From Oxalobacteraceae bacterium (GTDB lineage: Bacteria > Pseudomonadota > Gammaproteobacteria > Burkholderiales > Burkholderiaceae_D): a stretch of DNA of 64,000 nucleotides. Below are positions 1 through 10,431 of this stretch, piece by piece. The stretch spans positions 1-64,000 of the forward strand of contig JAUYNR010000022.1 of the NCBI GenBank assembly GCA_030698225.1. Reading direction: 5' to 3'. The stretch's first letter is position 1. Each line of letters opens with the position of its first letter. Under the pieces are notes generated by a model that was not told where the DNA came from, did not search any database, and saw only the letters and a program-made list of their open reading frames with translations. Both the position numbers and the translations under genes were made by a program.

Positions 1-276
1 CGGACTCACCAATAAATACTGGCAGTAATCGAGTCGGCTTGGGCGTTTTGGCATGACCAGAACTTTACGCAACCGCTCTCATCTTTAGGTTTACGTCATT
101 ACATCTTGTTACATTTATATGTTTTTTGCGTAAGTCCTAAAAGTAAGTCTATTGACAGGTTGAAATGTTAAAATTTCCTTGAGCAAAGATATCTGCACCG
201 TGCTCCTCAGGCTTGGCCGGCGCCGGAAGAGATGCATGGCACGACCATCCTGTTTTACCTATCGTAAAGGAAATCC

Positions 277-969
277 ATGGAGCCGCAAGGAACCGATCTG
301 GACATCACCACTTTTCTCGTCGCCTCGATCCACGACATGAAAAATTCGCTCAGCGTCATGAACGCCTTGCTCGAAGATGCGGTCCGCCTGGTGGAAGACC
401 CGGACAGTCCGGCCGGCAAGCAGCTCGGACAAGCCATTTACGAGTCGCAACGCATCAACGACAACCTGATCCAGCTGGTCGCCCTGTACAAGATCAATGA
501 AAAATTCTACCCTTTCGACGCACTGCAGCATGACGTCGCTGATTTTGCCGACGAAGCCATCGCCAGGGTGGCGCCGCTGGCCGGATTCCGCGGCGTGCGC
601 GTCAGCCATGATTGCCCGCCCGGGCTGCTCTGGTACTTCGATCGGGAACTGATATTCGGCGCCGTCATGCAGGCACTGCGCAACGGCATGCGCTATACGA
701 GCAAGCAGGTGCACCTGAGCGTGACGATCGAAGACGAGATGCTCAAATTCCGCGTCGAAGACGATGGACCGGGCTATCCGACGCATATGCTGGTAGCGCA
801 GCCCCACCCCAACCAGGGGATCAGCTTTGCCACCGGCAGCACCGGACTGGGCCTGTATTTTTCAACGGTGGTGGCCCGACTGCACCACAATCGCGGCCGC
901 ATCGGGGAAACCCGGCTGGACAACGGCGGCGCCTTGGGCGGCGGCGTCTTCATCATGAATCTGCCTTAG
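277..969 (+). CDS. Short soluble sensor histidine kinase (H-box IHDMKNSL, HATPase region)
   Basis: ORF with IHDMKNSLSVMN H-box-like motif, DDGPGY and TGLGLYF ATP-binding motifs; no transmembrane or sensor region. Confidence 0.85.
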   Translation: MEPQGTDLDITTFLVASIHDMKNSLSVMNALLEDAVRLVEDPDSPAGKQLGQAIYESQRINDNLIQLVALYKINEKFYPFDALQHDVADFADEAIARVAPLAGFRGVRVSHDCPPGLLWYFDRELIFGAVMQALRNGMRYTSKQVHLSVTIEDEMLKFRVEDDGPGYPTHMLVAQPHPNQGISFATGSTGLGLYFSTVVARLHHNRGRIGETRLDNGGALGGGVFIMNLP

Positions 970-981
970 GAAACAATCATC

Positions 982-2604
982 ATGCTGCAATCATCACCTT
1001 CGTTCGACAAGGCTGAATTCGTCAGCAAGCGCTTCCTGATCGTGGACGATTTCGACGGCATGCGCAACCTGTTGCGCGACCTGCTCAGGCGCTGCGGAGC
1101 GCGTCAGATCGATATCGCTGCCACCGGCAACGAGGCGCTGGCAGCGCTCAACCGCAACAAATACGATATCGTCTTGTGCGACTACTATCTGGGCATCGGC
1201 AAGAACGGCCAGCAGGTTCTGGAAGAAGCGCGCCACAAGAACCTGATCGGTTCATCCACCATCTGGGCCATGATCACGGCCGAAAAAACCGCCGACATGG
1301 TCATGGGCGCAGTCGAACATCAGCCCGACGATTACCTGATCAAGCCGCTGACCGAAGCGATGCTGCAGATACGGCTGTCCAGACTGACTGCCAAGAAGGC
1401 CGCCTTGGGCACCATCGAGGCCGCAATCCGGGGCAAGGAATATCTAAAAGCGATTGATTTATGCGAACACTTGCTCCAGGGAAAAAGCGGCGACACCAGC
1501 CTGGTCAGGCAGCGCTGCGAGCTGCTGATGCTGGTCGGAAAATTTGACGACGCCCAAGCCGCTTACGAAAAGCAGCTGGCGATACGCGACTCAGCATGGG
1601 CCAAGGCCGGACTGGCCAAACTGCATTTTCGCGAAGGCAAGTACGCCAAGGCCAGAGACTTGCTGCAGCAGGTGCTGGACGACAACCGCAACTATCTGGA
1701 AGGCTACGACTGGCTGGCCAAGACACAGGGCCGCCTGGGGGAATGGCAGGATACCGAAACGCTGTTGGTGCGCGCCGCCACATTGTCACCCAACTCGGTC
1801 CAGCGACAGCTGGCGCTGGGCGAGGCGGCGCTGCACAACAAGCACCTGGAGCTGGCCGAACAGGCATACAGCAAGGTGCTGAGCCTGGGCAGCAATTCCG
1901 ACATCAAGACGCCCCAGCCTTATCTCGGACTAGCCAGGGTATATACGGAAAAAAGCCAAAAGAAGGAGGCACTGGCGATATTGGGCCGGCTCGCCCATGA
2001 AGTCGAAGGCGACACGGCACAACTGCAAGCCAGGGCCGCCGAAGTGCGCGTCTTCCACAAGACCGGCGACACGATGGAAGCCCAGCGCCTGGCGCAGGAA
2101 CTGTCGGCCCAGATACAGGGCGGCGCGCACGACATGCCGCCTGCTGTCACGCTGGAACTGGCGGAAGCCTTCATGGATATAGGCAACAGGGATGTCGGCA
2201 GCCAATTGCTGCAGTTCGTGGTTCGCAACCACTACGAGGACGAAGCGCTGAGCCGGCGCGCCCAGGACATTTACAGGACGGCCGACATGGGCGACGAAGG
2301 GGCGGCCATCATCGAAACCACCCGCAACCAATCGATCGAGACCATGGACCAGGGCGTGCGCCTGTCCAGCCAGGGCAAGATCGAGGAAGGCATCGAAGTA
2401 TTGCAGCAAGCCCGCGTCCTGATGCCGAATAATCCGCGTCTGCTGCTCAATCTGGCTTACCTGCTGATCAAGCAGATGGAAAAAACCGGCTGGCACCACG
2501 CGATGTCCAATGAAGCCAGAAAGCTGATCCTGATTGCGCGCCGCTATGCGGTGGACGACCAGCGTTGCGGCCAGCTGCTGGCGAAGCTGGAAACGCTGGG
2601 CTAG
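982..2604 (+). CDS. Response regulator receiver domain fused to TPR repeats
   Basis: N-terminal FLIVDDFDGMRNLLRDLL...DIVLCDYYLG receiver motifs followed by TPR-like helical repeats. Confidence 0.85.
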   Translation: MLQSSPSFDKAEFVSKRFLIVDDFDGMRNLLRDLLRRCGARQIDIAATGNEALAALNRNKYDIVLCDYYLGIGKNGQQVLEEARHKNLIGSSTIWAMITAEKTADMVMGAVEHQPDDYLIKPLTEAMLQIRLSRLTAKKAALGTIEAAIRGKEYLKAIDLCEHLLQGKSGDTSLVRQRCELLMLVGKFDDAQAAYEKQLAIRDSAWAKAGLAKLHFREGKYAKARDLLQQVLDDNRNYLEGYDWLAKTQGRLGEWQDTETLLVRAATLSPNSVQRQLALGEAALHNKHLELAEQAYSKVLSLGSNSDIKTPQPYLGLARVYTEKSQKKEALAILGRLAHEVEGDTAQLQARAAEVRVFHKTGDTMEAQRLAQELSAQIQGGAHDMPPAVTLELAEAFMDIGNRDVGSQLLQFVVRNHYEDEALSRRAQDIYRTADMGDEGAAIIETTRNQSIETMDQGVRLSSQGKIEEGIEVLQQARVLMPNNPRLLLNLAYLLIKQMEKTGWHHAMSNEARKLILIARRYAVDDQRCGQLLAKLETLG

Positions 2605-3479
2605 TTGGCAACCTTGTCAGTAGGAAAGCGCAAGGATTCGCGCAACAAATAACCCATCGGCATATTCATATTCGTGCCTTTCGGGCCAATCGGACGCGTA
2701 AACCAGCGCTCGTAAAGACGATTAATTTCGCCGTCGGCAATGATGCGCAACATTTCACGTTCGACCATCTTTCTAAAGTCGGCATCGTCTTTGAGCAACA
2801 TGATCGCATAGGGTTCGACCGACAAGGTGTCGCCGACAATTGACAGCGCGGCCGGATGTTTGGCAGCGGCGCGCAGGCCGTACAACAGCACATCGTCCAT
2901 CGGAAATGCATCGGCATGGCCCTGCTCGACCATTCTGAACGAATCCACATCCGAGCTCCCTTCCAGCAACTTCACATGCAATGCCCGCACATTGCTGCGA
3001 TCATTGAGCAATTTGATGGCGGTCGTGCTTTTCGTGGTGACTACGGCTTTATCCCTCAGATCAGGCCAATTCCTGATGCCCGCACCGGTACGGACCAGCA
3101 TGCGCACGCCGGAAAAGAAATGCGGTATGGTGAAATCGAATTTTTTGCGGCGCTCTGCATTATTGGTTGTCGTGCCGCACTCCAGATCAGCTTTTCCGTC
3201 GGCAAGGGAAGTAAAGCGCGATGCGGTATCGACCGCAAGGAATTGCACCTTCAGATTCGGCAGCTTGAGTTCCCGCATGACCGCATCGGCCACCTTCACG
3301 CATAAATCGACTGCATAACCGCTTACCTGCTGGCTCTCATCCACATAAGAAAATGGCTCCGACGCGGGACTATACGCAATAACGATAGTTCTGGTGTCCG
3401 GTATTTTGGCCAGGGTATCAACCGAGTACGGCCGGCTCTTCTCACAGGTCGCCTGAAAAATCAGATGCTGGATGCATAC
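2601..3479 (-). pseudogene. Glutamate/aspartate ABC transporter substrate-binding protein (GltI-like), signal peptide missing
   Basis: TLAKIPDTRTIVIAYSPASEPFSYVDESQQVSGYAVDL... typical of mature GltI-type SBPs; frame opens directly after TAA (3480-3482) with no ATG or signal peptide. Confidence 0.65.
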
Positions 3480-3530
3480 TTATTGCCGGTGCGCACTGCC
3501 TCCATGATATTTCTTACCGGAACCTCATCC

Positions 3531-6014
3531 TTACCTGAGATCAGCATCAGGCAGCGCCGGCGCTGCCTCAGCGGGGAAAAACTGGCGTTCCTGCAGTGGC
3601 GGCTCATACGGACGTTCGCCGCCGCCCTGCTGATCCGGCATATCGATCCCAGCCTGATTGCCGCTCGCACTGCCGGCGTCCATGTCGCGGCGCATCATCT
3701 GGTCTGTTGCAGGCACGTCATCTGGCTGTGCGTCATTGAGCTGGTCGACCCAATCCTCGGGGGGAGCTTCTGTCCTGACCGGCGGTGCTGCGCGCTTGCC
3801 GCCCGGGAACAGCGCACTGGCATCGATTTTCCGGGTGTTCAATGCGCTGCGGAAGAAGTCGCCCACTACCAGCACCGCGTTGTGTCCGCCCTGGCCCCAG
3901 TAATTGCTGCGCATGGTGACGCGCGCATCGTTAAAGCCGACCCAGGCGCCAGCCACCAGATTCGGGTGCATCAGGATGAACCAGCCGTCGGTGTTGTTTT
4001 GCGTGGTGCCGGTCTTGCCGGCGATGTCGGCGGCGATGCCGAAACGCGACTTGACCGCCTGGCCGGTGCCCTGATTGACCACGCCGCGCATCATGTCGAT
4101 CAGTTCGACCGCGGATGCGGCCGACATCGCGCGCTGGCCCTGGGTGTTGAATTCGGCCAGCACTTTGCCGTTGCGATCGGTGATGCGTTTGATGAAGGCC
4201 GGTTTGCGGTATTCGCCCTGGGCCGCGATGGTCGAATATGCGGACACCATTTCCAGCAGGGTCACCGGGCTGGTGCCGAGCGCCAGCGACGGCACCGCTT
4301 CCAGCTTGCTCTGGTTGATGCCAACCGCTTTGGCCAGCTTGACGATGGCGGGCAGGCCGACATCCTGCATGACTTGCGCGGTGATGGTGTTTTTCGAATA
4401 CACCAGGCCCTGGCGCAGCGTCATGGTCTTGCCGCTGGAACCCGACATGTCGGTTGGCCGCCAGACGCTGCCGTCGGCGGCGCGAATATCGACCACGCTA
4501 TCCCGGTACGGACGATCGGGGCGCAAACCCCGCTCCAGCGCGGCGCCATACACGATAGGCTTGAAGGTCGATCCGGGTTGGCGCTCGGCTTGCGCCACAT
4601 GGTCGAACTGGTCGCGCAGGAAGTCGCGGCTGCCGACCCAGGCCCGCACTTCGCCGCTGGTCGGATCGAGCGCGACGAAGCCGGCTTCCAGCCGCGTCTT
4701 GCTGGCGCGCAGTTGCGCGATGAAGCCGCGATCCGCCTGCAGTTTCCCGAATGCATCGGCAGCGCTGGCGCCGTCTTCCAGCGCCTGCCTGTATTCGGCC
4801 GATTCACGGATGAAGCCGTCCTGCAGCGCGCCATGGGTGTCCCAGAAATAGCGGAACGGCGCGACCTGCCGGCGCACGCCGGCATAGACGTTGGTCGAGG
4901 TCGACATCACGCCGCCCTCGCTGTGCGCCCATTCGACATCGGCGATGTTTTGCAGCGCATCGGCTTGCCGCTCTACCGCACGCAGCGCCGCCTTCTGCAA
5001 TCCGGCATCGAGCGTGGTGTGGACGATCAGGCCGTCGAGCTGAAGGTCATAGTCGTTCTGGTCAGCCCATTCGATCATCCACTTGCGCACATGGGCGGTG
5101 AAATGGGTTTCTGCGCTGTCGGATGCTTCGTACTGGCGGTGAAATCGCACCCTGAGCGGCTTTTTCAGCAGCGACTTGTATTGCGCATCGCGCAGATGCC
5201 CGTGCTTGTGCATTTGACCCAGCACCACGTTGCGCCGTTCCAGCGCCCGTTCCGGGTTGAGCACCGGATTGTAGTAGTGGGTGCCTTTCAGCATGCCGAC
5301 CAGGGTCGCGCTCTCCAGCACATTCAGCTTCGCCGCCGACTTGTCGAAATAGGTGCGCGCCGCCATTTCGATACCGAACGCGTTATACAGGAACGGCACC
5401 GTGTTCAGGTAGGTTTCGAGAATCTGGTCCTTGCTGTAGGCGCGCTCGATCTTGAAGGCGGTGACGATTTCCTTGAGCTTGCGGCTGATGCTGCGCGAGC
5501 GGCCGATCTCTTCCGGAAACAGATTGCGCGCCAGTTGTTGGGTGATGGTCGAGCCGCCCTGGGCGTCGCCGCCGATGGTATGCAAGATCGCGCCGGCGGT
5601 GCGCCGGAAATCGACCCCGTGATGCTGGTAAAAGCGGTGATCCTCGGTCGCGACCAGGGCCTGGATCATGTACGGGGAAACCTGTGCCAGCTTGATGCGC
5701 TCCTGCTGGCGCGGGCTGAAGTTGGCCAGCGCCACTCCGTCGGCCGACAGTATCGCGGTCGCCTGCGCGGTGCGCGCCTGCTGCAAATCCTTGATGCTGG
5801 GCGTGGTCGGGATCAGCACCAGAATGTACAAGAACAGCAAGCTGGCCAGCGCCGCACCAGCCAGGCCCACAAGCAGCACGCCGCGACGGCGCGGCGCCTG
5901 GCGCATCAGGTAAGCGTGCAAGCCGGCGAACCGGCGCATGCTGGCGGCGCGCAACTGCTGCGCGCGCTGGCGTAGCAGTGCCAGCAGGCGCGGCAGGAGT
6001 TTTTTTTCGTTCAC
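3531..6014 (-). CDS. Bifunctional penicillin-binding protein 1 (transglycosylase/transpeptidase)
   Basis: TEDHRFYQHHGVDF, GGSTITQQLARNLF, RQPGSTFKPIVYGAAL, SKNTITAQ, AGKTGTTQ motifs. Confidence 0.93.
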   Translation of the reverse strand: MNEKKLLPRLLALLRQRAQQLRAASMRRFAGLHAYLMRQAPRRRGVLLVGLAGAALASLLFLYILVLIPTTPSIKDLQQARTAQATAILSADGVALANFSPRQQERIKLAQVSPYMIQALVATEDHRFYQHHGVDFRRTAGAILHTIGGDAQGGSTITQQLARNLFPEEIGRSRSISRKLKEIVTAFKIERAYSKDQILETYLNTVPFLYNAFGIEMAARTYFDKSAAKLNVLESATLVGMLKGTHYYNPVLNPERALERRNVVLGQMHKHGHLRDAQYKSLLKKPLRVRFHRQYEASDSAETHFTAHVRKWMIEWADQNDYDLQLDGLIVHTTLDAGLQKAALRAVERQADALQNIADVEWAHSEGGVMSTSTNVYAGVRRQVAPFRYFWDTHGALQDGFIRESAEYRQALEDGASAADAFGKLQADRGFIAQLRASKTRLEAGFVALDPTSGEVRAWVGSRDFLRDQFDHVAQAERQPGSTFKPIVYGAALERGLRPDRPYRDSVVDIRAADGSVWRPTDMSGSSGKTMTLRQGLVYSKNTITAQVMQDVGLPAIVKLAKAVGINQSKLEAVPSLALGTSPVTLLEMVSAYSTIAAQGEYRKPAFIKRITDRNGKVLAEFNTQGQRAMSAASAVELIDMMRGVVNQGTGQAVKSRFGIAADIAGKTGTTQNNTDGWFILMHPNLVAGAWVGFNDARVTMRSNYWGQGGHNAVLVVGDFFRSALNTRKIDASALFPGGKRAAPPVRTEAPPEDWVDQLNDAQPDDVPATDQMMRRDMDAGSASGNQAGIDMPDQQGGGERPYEPPLQERQFFPAEAAPALPDADLR

Positions 6015-6120
6015 GGTCTGACCTATCGGGTTTTCTGGGAAATCGGCTGTGCCGGGAGTTCGCGCACCGCGCGACGGTGCGCAGGCGGGTCGCGTTCGGG
6101 CAGCGAAGCATACACCAGAG

Positions 6121-6178
6121 TTAGTAGTGCAGGCCTCTGTGCCTGCATCGATGCAGGCACAGAGGCCTGCACTACTAA
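6121..6178. repeat. Perfect 58-bp palindrome, GTAGTGCAGGCCTC family
   Basis: TTAGTAGTGCAGGCCTCTGTGCCTGCATC/GATGCAGGCACAGAGGCCTGCACTACTAA, 29-bp arms with no spacer; related copies at 31120 and 38484. Confidence 0.9.
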
Positions 6179-6179
6179 T

Positions 6180-6683
6180 CTAATCGAAATAACTGCGCGC
6201 CATCTCATAGCGTTGCGCGTAGTAGCGGTTGTCGAGCCGGTCGATGCGCACCTTGCCGTTGCTCGATGGCGCATGGACGAAGCGCGCGTCGCCGATATAG
6301 ATGCCGACGTGCGAGAACGGCCGGTTCAGGGTGTTAAAGAAAATCAGGTCGCCCGGCCGCACGCCGGAGCGATCGATTTCCCTGCCGCGCCGCGCAATAT
6401 CGGCCGCGCTGCCGCTCACGCTTACGCCCGCTGCCTGGCGGTAGATATACGACACCATGCCGCTGCAGTCGAAGCCGGCATCCGGGTTCTTGCCGCCGAA
6501 GCGGTAACCGGTATCGATCAGGCCCAGCGCATAGAGCGCGACTTCGTTGCCTGTTTCGCTGACTGCCGGGCGCGCTTGCCGCTGCGGCAGCGCGCCGCAG
6601 GCTGCCAGCAGCAGGGCCAGGCAGAGCAGAAAGAATTTTAGCGGCAGGGTTTTCACGCGGAACTCCGTTCGGATGTATTGCAA
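6180..6683 (-). CDS. NlpC/P60 family lipoprotein peptidase
   Basis: Lipobox-like LLLAACG; DCSGMVSYIYRQAAG, RPGDLIFFNT, FSHVGIYIG motifs. Confidence 0.9.
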   Translation of the reverse strand: MQYIRTEFRVKTLPLKFFLLCLALLLAACGALPQRQARPAVSETGNEVALYALGLIDTGYRFGGKNPDAGFDCSGMVSYIYRQAAGVSVSGSAADIARRGREIDRSGVRPGDLIFFNTLNRPFSHVGIYIGDARFVHAPSSNGKVRIDRLDNRYYAQRYEMARSYFD

Positions 6684-6893
6684 CGAGTGTAATGCTGGAT
6701 CAAATAGCGGCCATTCGAGATTTGATGCCGATTAATACCGCTGCGCCATTTTTGTCTAATTCTTATAACAGATTAGGCGCATTCCGATATTACCGGCGCC
6801 CCCCTTTCCCTACACTGTCGGTCTGCGGCTAACGGCGGCAATGTTGCGCCTTGCCATTACGAATACTCAGATTAGAGGATGCCAAAATAAGAA

Positions 6894-7169
6894 ATGATGC
6901 ATGCCGAATACACAGAAACCGAACGCGAGATGTACGATCCGAACCGCTTGCTGGATGCCGTGCTTAAAAAAATGTGCTGGGACAACGATGCCACCCTGGC
7001 CCGCAAACTCAACGTCCACGCCAATGTGATTCACCGGATTCGATCCGGCACATTGCCGCTCGGAGCGTCGATGTTGATGTGGATGCAGGAAGCCACCGGC
7101 ATGAGCATCGATGAATTGCGCCAGTTGATGGGCGACCGGCGCAGCAGATTGCGCTTGAGTTACGCCTGA
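6894..7169 (+). CDS. Small helix-turn-helix protein
   Basis: LARKLNVHANVIHRIRSGTLPLGASMLMWMQEATGMSIDELRQLMG resembles an HTH fold. Confidence 0.7.
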   Translation: MMHAEYTETEREMYDPNRLLDAVLKKMCWDNDATLARKLNVHANVIHRIRSGTLPLGASMLMWMQEATGMSIDELRQLMGDRRSRLRLSYA

Positions 7170-7266
7170 GTTACGCCTAAGTTACGTTTAGAGCTGCGTT
7201 CAATGAAGTTGCCTGCAAGTTACGCTTGCAGGCGGTAGCGGCACAACCAGGCCAACAGGAGCGATC

Positions 7267-7503
7267 ATGAAGGTGGACATATTCAAGAGGATGGAAAGCC
7301 GGAACCGCATTTCGTATCTAGCGGTGCCGCAGGGCAAGCCGCTGCCGCAAGAGGTCACCAACACCGATTGGCAGACTGCCGAACTGGATATCGACCTGGA
7401 AGAAGATACCGGCCCGCTGTTCAATCTGACGCTTGACGACGCGCTGGCGCAGATCGGCGAGAAAGGCTACGCGATCACGCACCTGCAGGATCAACAGCCG
7501 TAG
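7267..7503 (+). CDS. Conserved hypothetical protein
   Basis: Complete ORF preceded by a purine-rich sequence (caggagcgatc); no recognised domain. Confidence 0.55.
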   Translation: MKVDIFKRMESRNRISYLAVPQGKPLPQEVTNTDWQTAELDIDLEEDTGPLFNLTLDDALAQIGEKGYAITHLQDQQP

Positions 7504-7510
7504 CGCCACG

Positions 7511-7589
7511 ATATTAGATACATCGCGCTGTATTTTCATGCTCCGCAGTATTCATAAGCGGGATGTCACGCATTTCTACCCATACTCCC
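7511..7589 (-). repeat. Dispersed ~75-bp intergenic element, copy 1
   Basis: Reverse complement GGGAGTATGGGTAGAAATGCGTGACATCCCGCTTAT...AAAATACAGCGCGATGTATCTAATAT aligns with the other copies. Confidence 0.55.
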
Positions 7590-7592
7590 ACA

Positions 7593-8303
7593 TTAGCCGA
7601 AGCTGCCCGCAAAGCGATAGCGGGCACCCGGGTGCCACATGGTGGCAACCGATGCGATGCGGTTGCCGGATTCGGTTGTGCGCCGCAGCACCAGGCAAGG
7701 CTCCTTCGCGTCGATGGCTAGCATCTCGGCGATTTCCCTGGGCGCGCTCAGCGCCTCGATGCCGTAGCGCGCACCCTGCAACGGCGCCGCGTGCATCAGG
7801 TATTCGTTCGGCGTGACGCTGGCGAAATCCTGCAGCATATAGTCCGGCGCCAGCGCCGGATTGACCCAGCGGTCCTCGACCTGGATCGGGATCTCATTTT
7901 CGAAATGCACGATGACCGAATGAAACAGCATTTGGCCGGCCGCCAGCCTGAACTGCAGTGCCAGCGCCTCGCCGGCCTTGCAGCGCTCCAGCTTGTGCAG
8001 TTCGCTGCGATGGCGGTGGCCGCGGGCGCGGATTTCGTCGGCGATGCTCTTGATTTCGACCAGCGTGGCCTGGTATTTCTGCGGCGCCACATAGGTGCCG
8101 GAACCCTGGATCCGGTGCAGCACCTGCTCCGAACTCAGCTCGCGCACTGCGCGGTTGACCGTCATCCGCGACACCGCGAACTGCTGCGCCAGCGCCGCTT
8201 CGGTCGGGATCACGTCGCCCTCCTTCCAGCGGCCCGATTGTATTTCCGCCAGGATGAAGTCCTTGATGCGCTGGAAGATCGGCACCTGCTGCACCTGCAC
8301 CAT
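7593..8303 (-). CDS. hutC: Histidine utilization repressor, GntR family
   Basis: [66 protein letters not shown]; divergent from hutU. Confidence 0.92.
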   Translation of the reverse strand: MVQVQQVPIFQRIKDFILAEIQSGRWKEGDVIPTEAALAQQFAVSRMTVNRAVRELSSEQVLHRIQGSGTYVAPQKYQATLVEIKSIADEIRARGHRHRSELHKLERCKAGEALALQFRLAAGQMLFHSVIVHFENEIPIQVEDRWVNPALAPDYMLQDFASVTPNEYLMHAAPLQGARYGIEALSAPREIAEMLAIDAKEPCLVLRRTTESGNRIASVATMWHPGARYRFAGSFG

Positions 8304-8404
8304 TTGCTGTTGCTGTGTCAAACCACCCTCCCGGTGCTGTAGATGTTGCAAGGATTTTATCACCGCGAATATTTGTATCGTCAAATTACTTTTTATTGAC
8401 TTAG

Positions 8405-8416
8405 TTGTATATACAA
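8405..8416. promoter_or_regulatory. Putative HutC operator TTGTATATACAA
   Basis: Perfect 12-bp palindrome in the hutC-hutU intergenic region; matches the TGTATATACA-type palindromes known for HutC. Confidence 0.7.
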
Positions 8417-8457
8417 ATTATTCTCTATCAAAATCTGTCAGCCCACCAGGAAACGCC

Positions 8458-10176
8458 ATGCACACCGCACCCGACCAAGCATCTCCGATCGACGATCCGC
8501 GCTGGGATGCCAGCCGCGTGATCCGCGCCCCGCGCGGCCCCGAAAAAATCTGCAAGAGCTGGCAGGCCGAAGCCGCCTACCGGATGATCCAGAACAACCT
8601 CGATCCCGAAGTGGCCGAAAACCCGAAGCACTTGGTGGTATACGGCGGCATCGGCCGCGCCGCGCGCAACTGGGCCTGCTTCGACAAGATTCTGGAAGTA
8701 TTGAAGGGACTGAACGACGACGAAACGCTGCTGATCCAGTCCGGCAAGCCGGTCGGCGTGTTCAAGACCCATGCCGACGCGCCGCGGGTGCTGATCGCGA
8801 ACTCGAACCTGGTGCCGAAATGGGCGAACTGGGAGCATTTCAACGAACTCGACCGCAAGGGCCTGTTCATGTACGGCCAGATGACCGCCGGCAGCTGGAT
8901 CTACATCGGCAGCCAGGGCATCGTGCAGGGCACCTATGAAACCTTCGTCGAAGCCGGCAAACAGCATTTCAACGACGACTGGGCCGGGCGCTGGATCCTG
9001 ACCGCCGGCCTGGGCGGCATGGGCGGCGCGCAGCCGCTGGCGGCGACCTTGGCCGGCGCGGTGTCGCTGAACATCGAATGCCAGCAAAGCAGCATCGACT
9101 TCCGGCTGCGCACCCGCTATGTCGACCAGCAGGCCACCGACATCGACGATGCGCTGGCGCTGATCGCGCAGCACTGCGCGCGCAAGGAGCCTGTGTCGAT
9201 CGCGCTGCTCGGCAATGCGGCCGAGATCCTGCCGGAACTGGTGCGGCGCGCCAATGCCGGCGGCGTCCGTCCGGACCTGGTGACCGACCAGACTTCCGCG
9301 CATGACCTGATCAACGGCTACCTGCCGATCGGCTGGACGGTTGCGCAGTGGAAAGCCGCGCAAAGCGACCCGAGCCAACATGCACGGCTGACTGCGGAGG
9401 CGGCGGCTTCCTGCGCCGCCCACGTGCAGGCGATGCTGGATTTCCATGCGATGGGGATCGCTACCGTCGATTACGGCAACAACATCCGCCAGGTCGCGTT
9501 CGACCATGGGGTGCAAAATGCATTCGATTTCCCCGGTTTCGTGCCGGCCTACATCCGTCCGATGTTTTGCGAGGGCAAGGGACCGTTTCGCTGGGTTGCG
9601 CTGTCCGGCGATCCGGAGGATATTTACAAGACCGATGCCAAGATCAAGCAGCTGTTTCCCGACAACAAGCACGTGCACCACTGGCTGGACATGGCGCGCG
9701 AACGGATCGCGTTCCAGGGCCTGCCGGCGCGGATTTGCTGGCTTGGCCTGGGCGAGCGCCACATCGCCGGGCTGGCTTTCAACGAAATGGTGCGCACTGG
9801 CGAACTGAAGGCGCCGATCGTGATCGGCCGCGATCATCTGGATACTGGCTCGGTCGCCAGCCCGAACCGCGAAACCGAAAGCATGCTGGACGGCACCGAT
9901 GCGGTCTCCGACTGGCCGCTGCTGAATGCCTTGCTGAACACCGCCGGCGGCGCCAGCTGGGTTTCGCTGCATCACGGCGGCGGGGTCGGGATGGGGTATT
10001 CGCAACATGCGGGCATGGTGATCGTCGCCGACGGCAGCGACGCCGCCGCCCAGCGGCTGGAACGGGTGCTGATCAACGATTGCGGCTCCGGCGTGATGCG
10101 CCACGCGGATGCCGGTTACCAGTCGGCGGTGGCTTGCGCGAAGCGCAATCACCTGAATTTGCCGATGATAGATTGA
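8458..10176 (+). CDS. hutU: Urocanate hydratase
   Basis: [27 protein letters not shown]...[19 protein letters not shown] trimmed to ATG 8458. Confidence 0.95.
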   Translation: MHTAPDQASPIDDPRWDASRVIRAPRGPEKICKSWQAEAAYRMIQNNLDPEVAENPKHLVVYGGIGRAARNWACFDKILEVLKGLNDDETLLIQSGKPVGVFKTHADAPRVLIANSNLVPKWANWEHFNELDRKGLFMYGQMTAGSWIYIGSQGIVQGTYETFVEAGKQHFNDDWAGRWILTAGLGGMGGAQPLAATLAGAVSLNIECQQSSIDFRLRTRYVDQQATDIDDALALIAQHCARKEPVSIALLGNAAEILPELVRRANAGGVRPDLVTDQTSAHDLINGYLPIGWTVAQWKAAQSDPSQHARLTAEAAASCAAHVQAMLDFHAMGIATVDYGNNIRQVAFDHGVQNAFDFPGFVPAYIRPMFCEGKGPFRWVALSGDPEDIYKTDAKIKQLFPDNKHVHHWLDMARERIAFQGLPARICWLGLGERHIAGLAFNEMVRTGELKAPIVIGRDHLDTGSVASPNRETESMLDGTDAVSDWPLLNALLNTAGGASWVSLHHGGGVGMGYSQHAGMVIVADGSDAAAQRLERVLINDCGSGVMRHADAGYQSAVACAKRNHLNLPMID

Positions 10177-10245
10177 ATGATTGCCATAATTAAATGCACA
10201 ACGATTCAGCGCTCTGCAGAAAAACTCCTAACCGAAGCAGTTTCG

Positions 10246-10313
10246 GTAGGAGCGCACCCGGGCGCGACCATCGGCAGCTTGTGCAAGCCGGTCGCGCCCG
10301 GGTACGCTCCTAC
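10246..10313. repeat. REP-like palindrome (GTAGGAGCG...CGCTCCTAC)
   Basis: GTAGGAGCGCACCCGGGCGCGACC...GGTCGCGCCCGGGTACGCTCCTAC imperfect inverted repeat between hutU and hutH. Confidence 0.85.
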
Positions 10314-10315
10314 AG

Positions 10316-10386
10316 CATACTAGAACAGTATTTTTCAAGTCACACTATGAGTATGCGGAAAACATCATGTTTTTAACCATACTCCC
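10316..10386 (-). repeat. Dispersed ~75-bp intergenic element, copy 2
   Basis: Reverse complement GGGAGTATGGTTAAAAACATGATGTTTTCCGCATAC...AAAAATACTGTTCTAGTATG. Confidence 0.75.
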
Positions 10387-10431
10387 TATATTACGAATAA
10401 CACGCCGGACCTCACTCAACGAAAGCATCGG

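Noticed and set aside
3465-5975. 836-aa plus-strand ORF
   Set aside because: Antisense of the penicillin-binding protein gene; composition typical of high-GC antisense frames (His/Arg/Gly/Ala rich), no recognisable domain.
8428-10152. 574-aa minus-strand ORF
   Set aside because: Complete antisense overlap with hutU; no homology features.
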